Source of the DNA: Opitutales bacterium
GTDB lineage: Bacteria > Verrucomicrobiota > Verrucomicrobiia > Opitutales > Oceanipulchritudinaceae
Length of the DNA stretch: 24,069 bases
Reading direction: 5' to 3'
NCBI GenBank assembly: GCA_007123395.1
Contig: SKLD01000281.1
Span: 1 to 24,069 of the forward strand
Shown here: positions 17,160 through 24,069 of the stretch, piece by piece
Position numbering within the stretch: position 1 is the stretch's first letter
How the letters are laid out: each line of letters opens with the position of its first letter
Made by a program: the position numbers and the translations under genes
Notes under the pieces: generated by a model
What the model was told of the DNA's origin: nothing
The model's input: only the letters and a program-made list of their open reading frames with translations
Databases searched by the model: none

Positions 17160-17642
17160 GTGAGCGATACCGTGACCACTATACGGCCCATCCGACCGGC
17201 CGCGCGGGCCGTCGTGATCCACGACGGCAGGCTGCTGGCGGCAAAGATGCGCGACCGCCGGGGCGTGTATTACATCTTGCCGGGAGGTGGGCAGCGGCCG
17301 GGTGAGACGCTGCGCGAGGCAGTGGTGCGCGAGTGTATGGAGGAATGCGGCGTGGAGGTGGAGGTGCAGGAACTACTCTACGTGCGCGAGTATATCGGTA
17401 AGAACCACAGTTTTTCGGACCGACATGCGGCGTTCCACCAACTGGAGCATGTCTTTCGCTGTCGGGTACGCGACCCGCACGCAGTCGTGCCCGGGGGCAA
17501 CTGCGACAACTATCAGGTGGGCGTGAACTGGCTGGCACTGGAGGCCATGGCGTCGATCCGTTTCTATCCTGAGAGTATCAAGCCGTTTTTCACCGCCGAC
17601 GGGATCAAGGTGCCCCGAGTTTATCTCGGGGATTGCAACTGA
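17160..17642 (+). CDS. NUDIX hydrolase
   Basis: A 160-residue protein with an intact Nudix box: G43, E49, R57-E58, E61-E62, G64 and V65 in the GX5EX7REUXEEXGU pattern. It would hydrolyse a nucleoside diphosphate linked to another group, using a divalent metal. The N-terminal strand region RPAARAVVIHDGRLLAAKM and the C-terminal NWLALEAM are typical. A conserved-looking central stretch (REYIGKNHSFSDRHAAFHQLEHVF) may bind substrate. The start is GTG with TAGGT close upstream. It follows the asparaginase-domain gene by 97 bases on the same strand. The substrate cannot be predicted. Confidence 0.9.
   Translation: MSDTVTTIRPIRPAARAVVIHDGRLLAAKMRDRRGVYYILPGGGQRPGETLREAVVRECMEECGVEVEVQELLYVREYIGKNHSFSDRHAAFHQLEHVFRCRVRDPHAVVPGGNCDNYQVGVNWLALEAMASIRFYPESIKPFFTADGIKVPRVYLGDCN
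17613..17631 (+). other. Perfect hairpin at the end of the NUDIX gene
   Basis: CCCCGAG (17613-17619) and CTCGGGG (17625-17631) form a perfect 7-base stem with a TTTAT loop, ending about ten bases before the NUDIX stop. No T-run follows, so it is not a classic intrinsic terminator. It could mark a mRNA 3' end processed back to a stable hairpin, or be chance. Confidence 0.3.
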
Positions 17643-17741
17643 CGGGCGTCCGGCGCCACGGGGTGACTGAGTGAGCGTCTGAAGTGTGATGAAGATGGCA
17701 ATCAAGGATCGCAGTATTATCCAGATACAATCAGAGATGTA

Positions 17742-17760
17742 AGCGGCGCTCCGCTGCTTT
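17742..17760. terminator. Weak hairpin with short T-run
   Basis: AGCGG (17742-17746) and CCGCT (17751-17755) form a 5-base stem with a CGCT loop, followed by GCTTTT. It lies about 100 bases after the NUDIX gene in the 238-base gap before the convergent transposase gene. The T-run is short, so intrinsic terminator activity is uncertain. Confidence 0.25.
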
Positions 17761-17880
17761 TGAACCGGTGGTAAAGCGGCGGAAAGACGCTCCCACAAGT
17801 CTGTAGTCGTGTTCCGGACGTGCTTCTATTGTGGGTTTGTTGCAGATTCTTTCGATCAGAAGCGCAGCGGACAAGGGACT

Positions 17881-18888
17881 TCAATGCCGCGGATCCTCGA
17901 CGGATCGGTACAAGGCCCGTGAGCGTGCCACGGCAAGGTCGACATTGTCGAGCAGCTCCACGGGCCGACAGGGTGGCGGATGGTTCAACTGAGCGAGGGT
18001 GCGCGCGCCGCCGCCATGTTCCAGCCAATCGCGCGTTCCCAGTGCCCGCCCTTCCGTGAGAAACCGCGCGCGTAGCCGCAGCAACTCATACGGCTGCAGC
18101 TCCCCGCCGTTCTTCACCGCCTCCAGCAGCGCTTCCGGGTTGATCCGCGCGCCCGTGCCGTCGCCCTTCGCGCCCGCTCCCTTCCCGAACATCAGCAGAC
18201 GGTAGTGCGCGAGCGCCTCCGCCGAGTCTTTCGCCGCCGGGAAGCAGGCGGCGAGCGCGCGGCAGAGGGTCTCGTTCCCCGTCAGCGCTTCCGTGTAGCC
18301 GCACCAGCGGTAGTTCTCGGGCAGATCCGCTAAGCCCGCGCGCACCGCGTTCAGGTCGATATAGGCCGCGATCAGCCCCACCAGCCAAGGCGTGTCCTGC
18401 ACGAGCACGCTGCCGAAGCGCTCCGCCCACAAGGTTCCCGCCGTTCCGTGCGCAAGGTTGAACCAGCGCGTGTAACGTTGCCGCAAGGTGCGCATGAACT
18501 CCGAGATGTCGCCCATGCGCCGACGCAACCGTTCACGCAGCGCCTCCGCTGTCTCCGCATCGCCCTTCTCCAGCGCCTGCCTCAGTTCATCCGCATTGAG
18601 GCCGCTCCACTGCGCGCGCGAAGCACCGTAGAGGGCGCGGTAGCGTTGCACCAGCGTGGCGTCGTCGCACTGCCGCGCCGCCGGATCGATGCGCACAAGA
18701 ATGTGGAAGTGCGTCTCCTGCACACAGTAGGTGATCACTTCCACCCCGCTGAACTCCGCCGCGCGGTGCAGCGCCGCAACCCACACCTCCCGTTGCCCCT
18801 CCAACAGCAAGCGACGCTTCTGAATTACCCGCGATGTCACATGATACACCGCCGGACCGCTTTCATCCTTGATGCGAATTTCACCCAT
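17881..18888 (-). CDS. Y1 (HUH) transposase, IS200/RAYT-like, copy 2
   Basis: A 335-residue homologue of the transposase at 9594-10601. It aligns without gaps and is about 80% identical by eye. The start MGEIRIK is chosen because it matches copy 1 exactly; an upstream extension is open but has no counterpart there. It keeps the HUH pair H60/H62 in ETHFHILV, the nucleophile Y139 in RTLRQRYTRWFN, LWAERFGSVLV and YIDLNAVRAGL. Sequences just outside the two genes look unrelated, so there is no sign of a shared mobile unit with ends. It lies 108 bases downstream of the DUF4340 gene on the same strand and converges on the NUDIX gene. Both copies are intact, suggesting selection or recent activity. 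Confidence 0.92.
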   Translation of the reverse strand: MGEIRIKDESGPAVYHVTSRVIQKRRLLLEGQREVWVAALHRAAEFSGVEVITYCVQETHFHILVRIDPAARQCDDATLVQRYRALYGASRAQWSGLNADELRQALEKGDAETAEALRERLRRRMGDISEFMRTLRQRYTRWFNLAHGTAGTLWAERFGSVLVQDTPWLVGLIAAYIDLNAVRAGLADLPENYRWCGYTEALTGNETLCRALAACFPAAKDSAEALAHYRLLMFGKGAGAKGDGTGARINPEALLEAVKNGGELQPYELLRLRARFLTEGRALGTRDWLEHGGGARTLAQLNHPPPCRPVELLDNVDLAVARSRALYRSVEDPRH

Positions 18889-18996
18889 TTTGATCTCAAT
18901 AATGGAGCGTCCAGAAACAGAACACAAGCCAAATATCTTCAAGAATCTTAGGCGGTCTTTTTTTGTCTCGGCATGCGGCAAAGAGATGGCAAAGGC

Positions 18997-20094
18997 CTAC
19001 TCCACTTCCGTTTCGTCTACGTCGGATACATCCGGCTCCGGAGCGTCCTTGAGCAGTTGAGGGAAGGCGGGCTGGCGGTCGTGGACGAAATCGGCGACGA
19101 TGAAAGCGCGCGCGGCGGCGGGCTCGGCCCACGGGTAGCCTTCGGGGGCTTCTTCGAGCCAGACGACGACGGGACCGGCGGGGATGGTTTCGGGCTCCGC
19201 GTCGCTTTCTTCGGCTGTCCAGTCGAGGGCATCGTCGTCCCGAGCCCATGCCGGAACTTCGCGTTCCGGTGTGCGACCGACGGCGAAGACGAGGCGCGAG
19301 CCGTCGAAGAGGGTCAGCTCGTAGGTGCGGCGGTAGGGCCGGGCGTCACGAGCTTCGGCGTCACCGCGGGCGACGGTGCGGTTGAAGCGTGTTGTTTTGA
19401 GGCCGTTGAGAAAGCGGGTGACGCGTTCGGCATCGAGCATTTTGCCCTCGGGCGCAGCGTCTGCGGCGAAGGGAGTATCGGCGGAATCGCGGGCGGCGAG
19501 GAGCGGGGGGTGCCGGTCGTCCGGCCATGTGAAACGGATGCTACGGACGTCGTCGGCCTCGACTTCGAGAAAGGTTTTCCGCGCCCATGCGTCGGCGCTG
19601 GTGTCAAGCCATGGGTTGTTGGAGAGGAGGTAGGCGCCGTCATCTCCCGCGAATTGAAGATAGACGCCCCCGCCGTCGCTCGTGCGCCCGAAGGTAACGT
19701 CGAGGGCGGTGTCTCCGCCGGCGCCGAGGCGAAGCCCGCGTTCGCCGAGGTCGAGCCGTTCGAGGCGGACGGGCTGGCGGGTGACAAAGCGTCGGATCTC
19801 GGCCCCCCGCATCGAATCGACGAGGCGCGAGAGCTTCGGGAAATCGACGGGGAACTCGTGGGCTTCGGCGACGATCCATCCGCGGCTGTCGTCACGTCGC
19901 AGGGTGACAGCATCGGCGCTGTCTGCGCGAATGACGAGGGTGTCGAGGTCGCGCAGGACGTCCGTGTCGACCAGCGGCCTGCCCACGCGGGGATCGTCAT
20001 GGACAGACGGCTCGCGCGGGCGGTCGAACCACAGCACGGCGGCGGTGATGACGGCGAGGGCGGAAACGGAAAGGGCGAGGGTCTTGAGTTTCAT
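18997..20094 (-). CDS. DUF4340 domain protein of a Gld-type ABC cluster
   Basis: A 365-residue protein with one N-terminal membrane anchor (about 5-22: TLALSVSALAVITAAVLW) and a long extracytoplasmic region. RDLDTLVIRADSADAVTLRRDD, GWIVAEAHEFPVDFPKLSRLVDSM and VTRFLNGLKTTRFN match the layout of DUF4340 proteins encoded beside GldG-like genes. The second half is acidic and ends in a Glu/Asp-rich tail. It starts 10 bases after the GldG-like gene, so it is the last gene of the ABC operon. The molecular role is unknown; it is probably a periplasmic partner of the GldG-like protein. Confidence 0.85.
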   Translation of the reverse strand: MKLKTLALSVSALAVITAAVLWFDRPREPSVHDDPRVGRPLVDTDVLRDLDTLVIRADSADAVTLRRDDSRGWIVAEAHEFPVDFPKLSRLVDSMRGAEIRRFVTRQPVRLERLDLGERGLRLGAGGDTALDVTFGRTSDGGGVYLQFAGDDGAYLLSNNPWLDTSADAWARKTFLEVEADDVRSIRFTWPDDRHPPLLAARDSADTPFAADAAPEGKMLDAERVTRFLNGLKTTRFNRTVARGDAEARDARPYRRTYELTLFDGSRLVFAVGRTPEREVPAWARDDDALDWTAEESDAEPETIPAGPVVVWLEEAPEGYPWAEPAAARAFIVADFVHDRQPAFPQLLKDAPEPDVSDVDETEVE

Positions 20095-20104
20095 CGGTTG
20101 CGGT

Positions 20105-21988
20105 TCAGCTCCTTTTGCGGTTGCGCCGGACGAAGAAGACGATGCCCCCGAGGGCGATGAGCACGGGCATGGTGAGCAGGTTGAAGAGGGCGAGGCGCAG
20201 GTTGAGTGCCTCGATCTCCTCCCGCAGCTTCTTGCGGATTTCGCGCTGCTGGGCGCGGACCTCGGCTTCTTCGAGGCGGAAACGTTCGATGGCTTCCTGG
20301 GTCTCAGGGCTGGCGATCAGTTGCTGTTGGTCAGGTGCCTGCTGCTGGAGTTCGCGCAGGCGCGCGCGCACTTGCGCGAGGCGTTCTTCGAGATGGGTGA
20401 GCTGTTGTTCGTAATCGGCCTGCGCGCGGCGTTCGAGGTCTTGGATAACGGTGAACGGCCGGTGCGACGTCCCTTTGCCGCGCAGGGCAATGAGGTCGGG
20501 GTTGCCCGCGAGCGAGTCGACGAGGTTCACGAAGAAGGCGATGTTGTCGTTGATCGGCTGGACGGCCCGCATACCGAAGATATTCATTTCGCGGACCGAG
20601 AACTGATTGTCGAGAAAGTCGGAGTCGCCGAGAAAGACGACCGTGGACGGCCGGCGCGATTCGGCGAGGAAGTCACTGTAGTCGTCGGCTCCGGGGTCGT
20701 CTTCGTCGCTGTCGTCGGGCCGCCCGCCGGGAAATGCGGTGGGCAGGGTGCCGCGCAGGATGGCGGCAAGGACGCGGCGCTCGCCGTCGGGCTCGAGCGC
20801 GCGGGAGACGTTCTCAGGCGAGGGAAAGGCGAGCATGGCGGCGGGCACGGGACCGCTCTCGGCGGAGGACTCGATGAGGGGCGTCCATTCGAGACCGTCG
20901 GGAGCGTCGTCGCGCAGGACGAAGTGGCCCGGTTCGACGATGAGCAGGTTGGAGAGCGTGGCGAGGACGGGCGAGTCGGACTCGATGCCCTCGAAATTGA
21001 GCCACACGGGATAACGAACGGGCGGCGCTCCCTGCTGGACGGTGACACCGGCGGCGTGGCGTCGGTCGCCGACGACGGTGGCGGGATCGAAGTCCACGCC
21101 CCATGCGGCGGGAAGGGGGCCGAGGTCGCTCGCCACGTCGGGCATCTGCTGTTGCATGCCCATCATGCCCGTCTGCATCCGCTCCGCGCTCTGAATATGC
21201 GAGGACGGGTCGAGGGCGAGGAGGAGCGGCCGCCCCGAGAGGGCGAACTGGTCGATGTCGAAGAGGAGGGTTTCGGGAAGGTTCTGCGGATGGATGACGA
21301 GGAGCACGTCGAGGCCGGAGGGGAGAGCCTCGATGTCCGGATCGAGGATCTCCACTTCGTAGGTGGCGCGCAGTTCTTCGATGAAGGCGGGGCCGCTTCG
21401 GTTGCGCCGCGCGCTCGCGTTCATGGGATCAAAGGGTGGGGGACCCAGCTCCAGGGAGGAGAGGATCCCGACTCGTGGCTGGTCGAGTTGCTGCACTTGG
21501 AAAATCAGCTGCGAGATGTCGTATTCGAGGAACGGCTCGCGGTTGCGGTCGAAGAAGGGGATCGTGGCGGCGGTGTCGGCCAAGCGCACCTCGAGACCAA
21601 AGAAAAGGTTTTCGCCGGTCGGGAGGGGTTGGTTGTGGAGTCTGGAGCGGATGGCGTCCTGTTCGTCGTCGGTGTCGGGCCGGGGATCGATGGTGACGAG
21701 ACGGACCATTCCGCCGCCGGCGCGCCGGTATTGCCGCAGAAGGTCTTCCACGCGGGTGGCGAAGTTCTTGAAATCGATGGGCAGGCCCTCGATGCCGCGG
21801 CTGAAAAAGAAGCGCAGCTCGACGGGTTCCTCGAGGTTGGCGACGAGGTCGCGGCTCGATGATGAGAGCGTGTAGAGACGCGCTTCGGTGAGGTCGATCT
21901 GGCCGGGGACGCGCCCGCCGATGACGGTGAGGAGAACGACGCCGGTGAAGACGAGGCCGACGGCGATCCATTTGTGGGAGGTCTTCAT
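20105..21988 (-). CDS. GldG-family ABC transporter auxiliary protein
   Basis: A 627-residue protein with an N-terminal helix (about 8-25) followed by GRVPGQIDLTEARLYTLSSSSRDLVANL, the characteristic opening of GldG/ABC-transporter auxiliary proteins. The large extracytoplasmic region includes FFFSRGIEGLPIDFKNFATR, LEYDISQLIFQV, LDVLLVIHPQNLPE and VVFLGDSDFLDNQ. A glutamine-rich coiled coil (about 520-600) precedes a C-terminal helix (LALFNLLTMPVLIALGGIVF) and a short basic tail. GldG works with GldF and GldA in Bacteroidota gliding motility, but homologues in other phyla are not tied to gliding. It lies 21 bases after the permease and 10 before DUF4340. Its role here is probably envelope-related export or remodelling. 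Confidence 0.92.
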   Translation of the reverse strand: MKTSHKWIAVGLVFTGVVLLTVIGGRVPGQIDLTEARLYTLSSSSRDLVANLEEPVELRFFFSRGIEGLPIDFKNFATRVEDLLRQYRRAGGGMVRLVTIDPRPDTDDEQDAIRSRLHNQPLPTGENLFFGLEVRLADTAATIPFFDRNREPFLEYDISQLIFQVQQLDQPRVGILSSLELGPPPFDPMNASARRNRSGPAFIEELRATYEVEILDPDIEALPSGLDVLLVIHPQNLPETLLFDIDQFALSGRPLLLALDPSSHIQSAERMQTGMMGMQQQMPDVASDLGPLPAAWGVDFDPATVVGDRRHAAGVTVQQGAPPVRYPVWLNFEGIESDSPVLATLSNLLIVEPGHFVLRDDAPDGLEWTPLIESSAESGPVPAAMLAFPSPENVSRALEPDGERRVLAAILRGTLPTAFPGGRPDDSDEDDPGADDYSDFLAESRRPSTVVFLGDSDFLDNQFSVREMNIFGMRAVQPINDNIAFFVNLVDSLAGNPDLIALRGKGTSHRPFTVIQDLERRAQADYEQQLTHLEERLAQVRARLRELQQQAPDQQQLIASPETQEAIERFRLEEAEVRAQQREIRKKLREEIEALNLRLALFNLLTMPVLIALGGIVFFVRRNRKRS

Positions 21989-22009
21989 GGTGCTTCGCGC
22001 GTGAGGGGT

Positions 22010-22735
22010 TCAGCGTTCAAGGACGATGATATTGAGCCAGAGAGAGCCGGCCATGACGGTCAGGAAGAAGAGGATGTCGCGCACGGTGACGAGCCCGCGC
22101 GTGAAATACTCGAAATGGGTGATGAAGCTGAAGTTGGCGAGGCCGTCGACGAGCCAGACGGGCAGGCCGAGATTCAGGAGGAGAGAATTGAATACGCTCC
22201 AGCCGAGGAAGACGAGGACGAGGCAGGTGACGAGACCGATAACGAAGGCGATAACTTGGTTCTTTGTGAGGGCGGAGGCGAGGGAGCACACGCTGAGGTA
22301 GGCTCCGGCCATGAGGAGAGTGCCGAGGTAGCCGGATAACACCGGTCCCCACTCGGGATCGCCAAGGTAGGCGACGGTGATCGGGAGGGTGAAGGTGCAG
22401 GCCACGCCGATGCCGATGAAGGCCCAGGCGGCGAGGAATTTGGCGAGAACGGCTTGGGTTACCGTGATCGGATAGGTGAAGAGCAGTTCCCACGTGCCGG
22501 AGCGTTTTTCCTCCGACCAGAGGCGCATGCCCACCGCCGGGATGAGGAAGAGGAACACCCACGGCACAAAAACAAAGAACCGTTCGAGGCTGGCGTGGTT
22601 GCTTTCGAAGAAACCGCCGAGGAACCATGTGAGACTCACCGAGGCGACGACGAAAACAGCGAGGAAGACGTAGGCGATGGGCGTGCGGAAGTAGCCCATG
22701 AACTCGCGTTTGACGAGTGGATACAGTCCGTTCAT
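22010..22735 (-). CDS. ABC-2 type permease, GldF-like
   Basis: A 241-residue integral membrane protein with about six helices. The opening VKREFMGYFRTPIAYVFLAVF and the motif GMRLWSEEKRSGTWELLFTYPIT (helix 2 to loop) are typical of ABC-2 permeases of the GldF/NosY type. The end (FFLTVMAGSLWLNIIVLER) resembles GldF-type permeases. It lies 13 bases downstream of the ATPase gene and 21 bases upstream of the GldG-like gene, so the three should form one transporter complex. The transported substrate is unknown. Confidence 0.92.
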   Translation of the reverse strand: MNGLYPLVKREFMGYFRTPIAYVFLAVFVVASVSLTWFLGGFFESNHASLERFFVFVPWVFLFLIPAVGMRLWSEEKRSGTWELLFTYPITVTQAVLAKFLAAWAFIGIGVACTFTLPITVAYLGDPEWGPVLSGYLGTLLMAGAYLSVCSLASALTKNQVIAFVIGLVTCLVLVFLGWSVFNSLLLNLGLPVWLVDGLANFSFITHFEYFTRGLVTVRDILFFLTVMAGSLWLNIIVLER

Positions 22736-22748
22736 AGCGGGGCGGGGG

Positions 22749-23679
22749 TCAGTTGAGGGTGTTGCCGGTGAGCTTGGCGAAGACGGCGTCGAGGTGCAGC
22801 GGCAGGGAGTCGACGCGGGTTATCGTCCAACCGTGCTTCGCGGCGGCGGCGAGGAAGAGAGCGCCGGGCTGGCCGCCCTTTTCCTTTTTCGGGCGGAGGA
22901 CGAGCGAGCCGTTCTCGCGTGTGTCGGCGAGGGCGTTTTCGCGCGCCCACGCTGACACTTTGGCGAGGGTTTCGGGATCCGCCGTCACGCGGATGGCGTT
23001 GTAGTCCGGGTGGTGCTCCTTGAGGGAGCGCGGGGAGGCGTCGGCGACGATCTTGCCGTGGTTGATGATGAGCACGCGTGTACACATCGCCTCGACCTCT
23101 TCGAGGATGTGTGTGCTGAGTATGATCGCCTTGTCGTGCGCCATCCCGGCGATGAGTTTGCGCACCTCGCTCTTTTGGTTCGGGTCGAGTCCGTCGGTCG
23201 GCTCGTCGAGGATGAGGTAGGGCGGGTCGTGGAGGACGGCTTGGGCGAGGCCGACACGCTGGCGGTAGCCTTTGCTCAGTGTTTCGAGGGTTTGGTGCCG
23301 CACTGTGCCGAGGTGGCACAGCTCGTAGACGCGGTCGACGGCCGCCGCCAGGTCCTTGCTGCGTATGCCGGCCGCGCAGCTCACCGCTGAAGCGCAGGAA
23401 GTCGCTCACCGTCATCTCGGGGTAGAGGGGGCCGGTCTCGGGGAGGTAGCCGAAGAGGGATTTTGCCCTGAGCGGTGCCTTGAGGATGTCGTGCCCGCCG
23501 ATGCGCGCCGTGCCGCCGTCGGGGCGCACGAAACCGGTGACCATCTTCATCGTCGTCGACTTTCCTGCCCCGTTGGGACCGAGAAAGCCGAGGATTTCGC
23601 CCGGTTTCACGGAAAAACCGACCCCGTCCACAGCCCGGATCGGACCGTAACGCTTTTCCAAGGATAACGCTTCGATCAT
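22749..23679 (-). pseudogene. ABC transporter ATPase, GldA-like, frame interrupted
   Basis: Two frames together encode one ATPase of about 309 residues. The N-terminal part (from ATG 23679) has MIEALSLEKRYG, Walker A GPNGAGKST (34-42), the Q-loop-like region FGYLPETGPLYPEMTV and FLRFSGELRG. The C-terminal part, shifted by one base, has the ABC signature LSKGYRQRVGL, Walker B LILDEPTDGLDP and the H-loop STHILEEVE. Removing one base in the GGCCGGC run near 23366-23376 would join them as ELRGGIRSKDL. The break may be a sequencing or assembly error, a real mutation, or less likely programmed +1 frameshifting. The rest of both halves looks intact, and the three downstream operon genes are complete, which favours an error or a very recent change. 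Confidence 0.85.
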
Positions 23680-23715
23680 GACAACGGAACGGGCGTCCAG
23701 CAAGGGGGGTGCCAA

Positions 23716-23869
23716 ACGGAGGTTTATCCGTTAAGTAATTGTGGTTTAGGGATTAACGTCTGGTCAGGTTGCCTGGGCGGTAGGCAAGGATGACACAGGT
23801 CGCGGCGCTTCGTGTGTCAAATTTGCGCGGCATGTGCCGTGGCTTGAAGAGGCCCGTGCTTGCCGCGGT
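23716..23869 (-). promoter_or_regulatory. Upstream region of the ABC operon with inverted repeats
   Basis: On the minus strand a TTGACA (23820-23815) is followed after 19 bases by TGTCAT (23795-23790), a possible but long-spaced promoter for the ABC module. The plus strand shows a perfect 7-base inverted repeat, TGACACA (23791-23797) and TGTGTCA (23813-23819), that overlaps both boxes. A second repeat, CGTTAA (23729-23734) and TTAACG (23753-23758), lies between the promoter and the gene. Either repeat could be an operator. No gene is seen in this stretch. Confidence 0.35.
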
Positions 23870-24069
23870 TCACCGCGCGGATGTGCGGTGGCGGAATCCC
23901 TGCCATTGATAGTTGATGGAATTTACTGCACTACGGAATTTGGCCATGGAGGCGGCATCGGGGCGGTTCCCTTTGGTGTCGAATTCCGGAACGGATCGGG
24001 TGTAGCTTGTGACGCAGTCGCGGTTCGTGGATACAGGAACGTCGAAGCTTTTTAACAAAGCGCACAGCA
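23870..24069 (-). CDS. Possible C-terminal end of an unidentified protein
   Basis: A minus-strand frame is open from the right edge and ends at TGA 23870-23872, giving about 66 residues (including LLKSFDVPVSTNRDC and ASMAKFRSAVNSINYQWQG). Codon choice (many GAC, AAC, TTC, ATC and GCC codons) resembles the real genes here, hinting at coding sequence that begins outside the window. I recognise no family. It may equally be a chance open frame; an overlapping plus-strand frame (23834-24055) is also open. Confidence 0.3.
   Translation of the reverse strand, partial: LCALLKSFDVPVSTNRDCVTSYTRSVPEFDTKGNRPDAASMAKFRSAVNSINYQWQGFRHRTSAR

Noticed and set aside
19682..21862. A 726-codon open frame on the plus strand
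   Set aside because: It lies antisense to the GldG-like and DUF4340 genes, whose products have clear family features. The plus-strand product is low-complexity, as expected opposite GC-rich genes.

Overview
The window looks like chromosomal DNA from a GC-rich Gram-negative bacterium, most likely Verrucomicrobiota and possibly an Opitutia relative. This is inferred from the combination of a PEP-CTERM protein tail, two long Y1-type transposases, a GldG/DUF4340 ABC cluster and a pilB-pilT-pilB-pilC block. No rRNA or other taxonomic marker is present, so the assignment rests on gene content alone.

Left part (1-8.1 kb). The window opens with the C-terminal end of a PEP-CTERM surface protein whose stop overlaps the start of a secreted, cysteine-less formylglycine-generating-enzyme (sulfatase-modifying factor) fold protein. 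A four-gene minus-strand operon follows (read right to left): a small two-helix membrane protein, an unknown secreted 507-residue protein, a sensor histidine kinase overlapping it by GTGA, and an OmpR/PhoB-type response regulator. Divergent from this operon is a 12-helix membrane protein resembling the ANKH (progressive ankylosis) branch of the MOP superfamily. A CAT-anticodon tRNA closes this part.

Middle part (8.1-18.9 kb). A 103-residue hypothetical protein and an EamA/DMT transporter precede the type IV pilus/type II secretion motor block: a PilB/GspE-like ATPase, PilT, a second PilB/GspE ATPase and the PilC inner-membrane platform. PilC overlaps a short asparaginase-domain protein, followed by a NUDIX hydrolase. 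Two transposase genes, both on the minus strand, equal in length and about four-fifths identical by eye, bracket this block as direct repeats. No pilin gene is in the window, so the pilin must be encoded elsewhere.

Right part (18.9-24.07 kb, minus strand). An ABC transporter module of the Gld type reads ATPase, ABC-2 permease, GldG-like auxiliary protein, DUF4340 protein, with gaps of 10-25 bases. The ATPase reading frame is broken by what looks like one extra base near 23370. The last 350 bases are mostly non-coding, with inverted repeats upstream of the module and possibly the tail of a further minus-strand gene.

No CRISPR array, phage block or complete insertion sequence with defined ends was seen. 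No wholly novel system was identified. The best leads are the membrane protein-secreted protein-kinase-regulator operon, the bacterial ANKH-like protein, the transposase-bracketed pilus block and the broken ABC ATPase.
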